Translations under genes and position numbers: made by a program | Part shown: piece after piece, positions 63,864 through 64,000 of the stretch | How the letters are laid out: every line of letters starts with the position of its first letter | How positions within the stretch are numbered: position 1 is the first letter of the stretch | Assembly: GCA_030432695.1 (NCBI GenBank) | Contig: JAUILN010000007.1 | Coordinates: 186,001 to 250,000, forward strand | Direction of reading: 5' to 3' | DNA length: 64,000 nucleotides | Origin: a bacterium | Lineage (GTDB): Bacteria > Planctomycetota > UBA1135 > UBA2386 | Notes under the pieces: generated by a model | What the model saw: only the letters and a program-made list of their open reading frames with translations | Told to the model about the DNA's origin: nothing | The model's database searches: none

Positions 63864-64000
63864 GAGCGTCCGTGCGGCCGCTGGTGCCGCCGCCACCAGG
63901 TGCGCAGCATGAGGAACATCTTGCGGCGCCGTGGCACCCGCGGTCGCACCGGATCGTCCAGGTGCCCGCCGCGCGCGATCACCGCGTCGAGCAGCTCGCG
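63860..64000 (-). CDS. C-terminus of a squalene/phytoene synthase-like protein (HpnD-like), cut by window end
   Basis: Only 46 codons are inside the window. The minus-strand frame ends RELLDAVIARGGHLDDPV, then RPRVPRRRKMFLMLRTWWRR and a TGA at 63860-63862. The final pattern of an amphipathic helix, then RVPRRRK and LxLRxWWR, is what I expect at the end of HpnD-type presqualene diphosphate synthases. The overlap with hpnE (GTGA) indicates one operon. An HpnC identity is possible but less likely because HpnD normally precedes HpnE directly. The catalytic Asp-rich motifs are outside the window. Confidence 0.6.
   Translation of the reverse strand, partial: RELLDAVIARGGHLDDPVRPRVPRRRKMFLMLRTWWRRHQRPHGRS

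Overview
The window is about 70% GC (estimated by eye) and is almost fully coding. It looks like a chromosome segment from a member of the Planctomycetota. That assignment is inference. It rests on many very large exported repeat proteins, a small ECF sigma factor translationally coupled to a membrane-anchored Ser/Thr kinase, an exported SGNH-type protein, and hopanoid-type squalene genes at the right edge. I saw no tRNA, rRNA, transposase, phage gene or CRISPR array.

Left region (1-5.4 kb): the C-terminal part of a kelch-like exported protein, a glutathione S-transferase, an exported parallel beta-helix protein, an 87%-identical fragment of the neighbouring GST gene, and a membrane-anchored SGNH-hydrolase-like protein whose sequence blocks are in circularly permuted order. 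Next (5.4-10.0 kb) comes a tight six-gene operon resembling a reduced type II secretion/type IV pilus assembly platform: one GspE-like ATPase, two GspF-like membrane proteins and three pseudopilin-like proteins. No secretin, major pseudopilin or prepilin peptidase is visible.

The core (10.4-52.5 kb) is a head-to-tail array of thirteen paralogous genes for exported proteins built from the ELWxxDGT repeat. Each has a signal peptide, a short conserved TLLVDL-like segment, exactly 18 repeat units by my count, and a C-terminal domain of about 110 residues with two invariant cysteines. Lengths are nearly constant (1016-1030 aa for the twelve intact members). Three subfamilies are interleaved. One adjacent pair shares a 746-bp tract with only 3 mismatches, and two other neighbouring pairs share similar 3' tracts, which points to gene conversion or recent unequal exchange. 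One member (33.4 kb) has lost a single base just after its signal peptide. The array is broken once, by a convergent DUF2911-like gene. A decayed array member lies beyond the following amidohydrolase gene.

Right region (52.5-64 kb): an exported amidohydrolase, then a translationally coupled trio (ECF sigma factor, membrane Ser/Thr kinase, exported protein of unknown function), an FG-GAP/VCBS-type exported protein, a convergent 2-Cys peroxiredoxin, a 162-bp palindromic element with a related 31-nt copy 39 kb away, and the end of a hopanoid squalene operon (hpnE plus the C-terminus of an hpnD-like gene).

A reasonable working model, not proven by sequence, is that the pseudopilin cassette and the C-terminal two-cysteine domain both serve export or surface display of the repeat proteins, and that the array diversifies by recombination among paralogues. 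The substrates and function of the repeat proteins cannot be read from the sequence.
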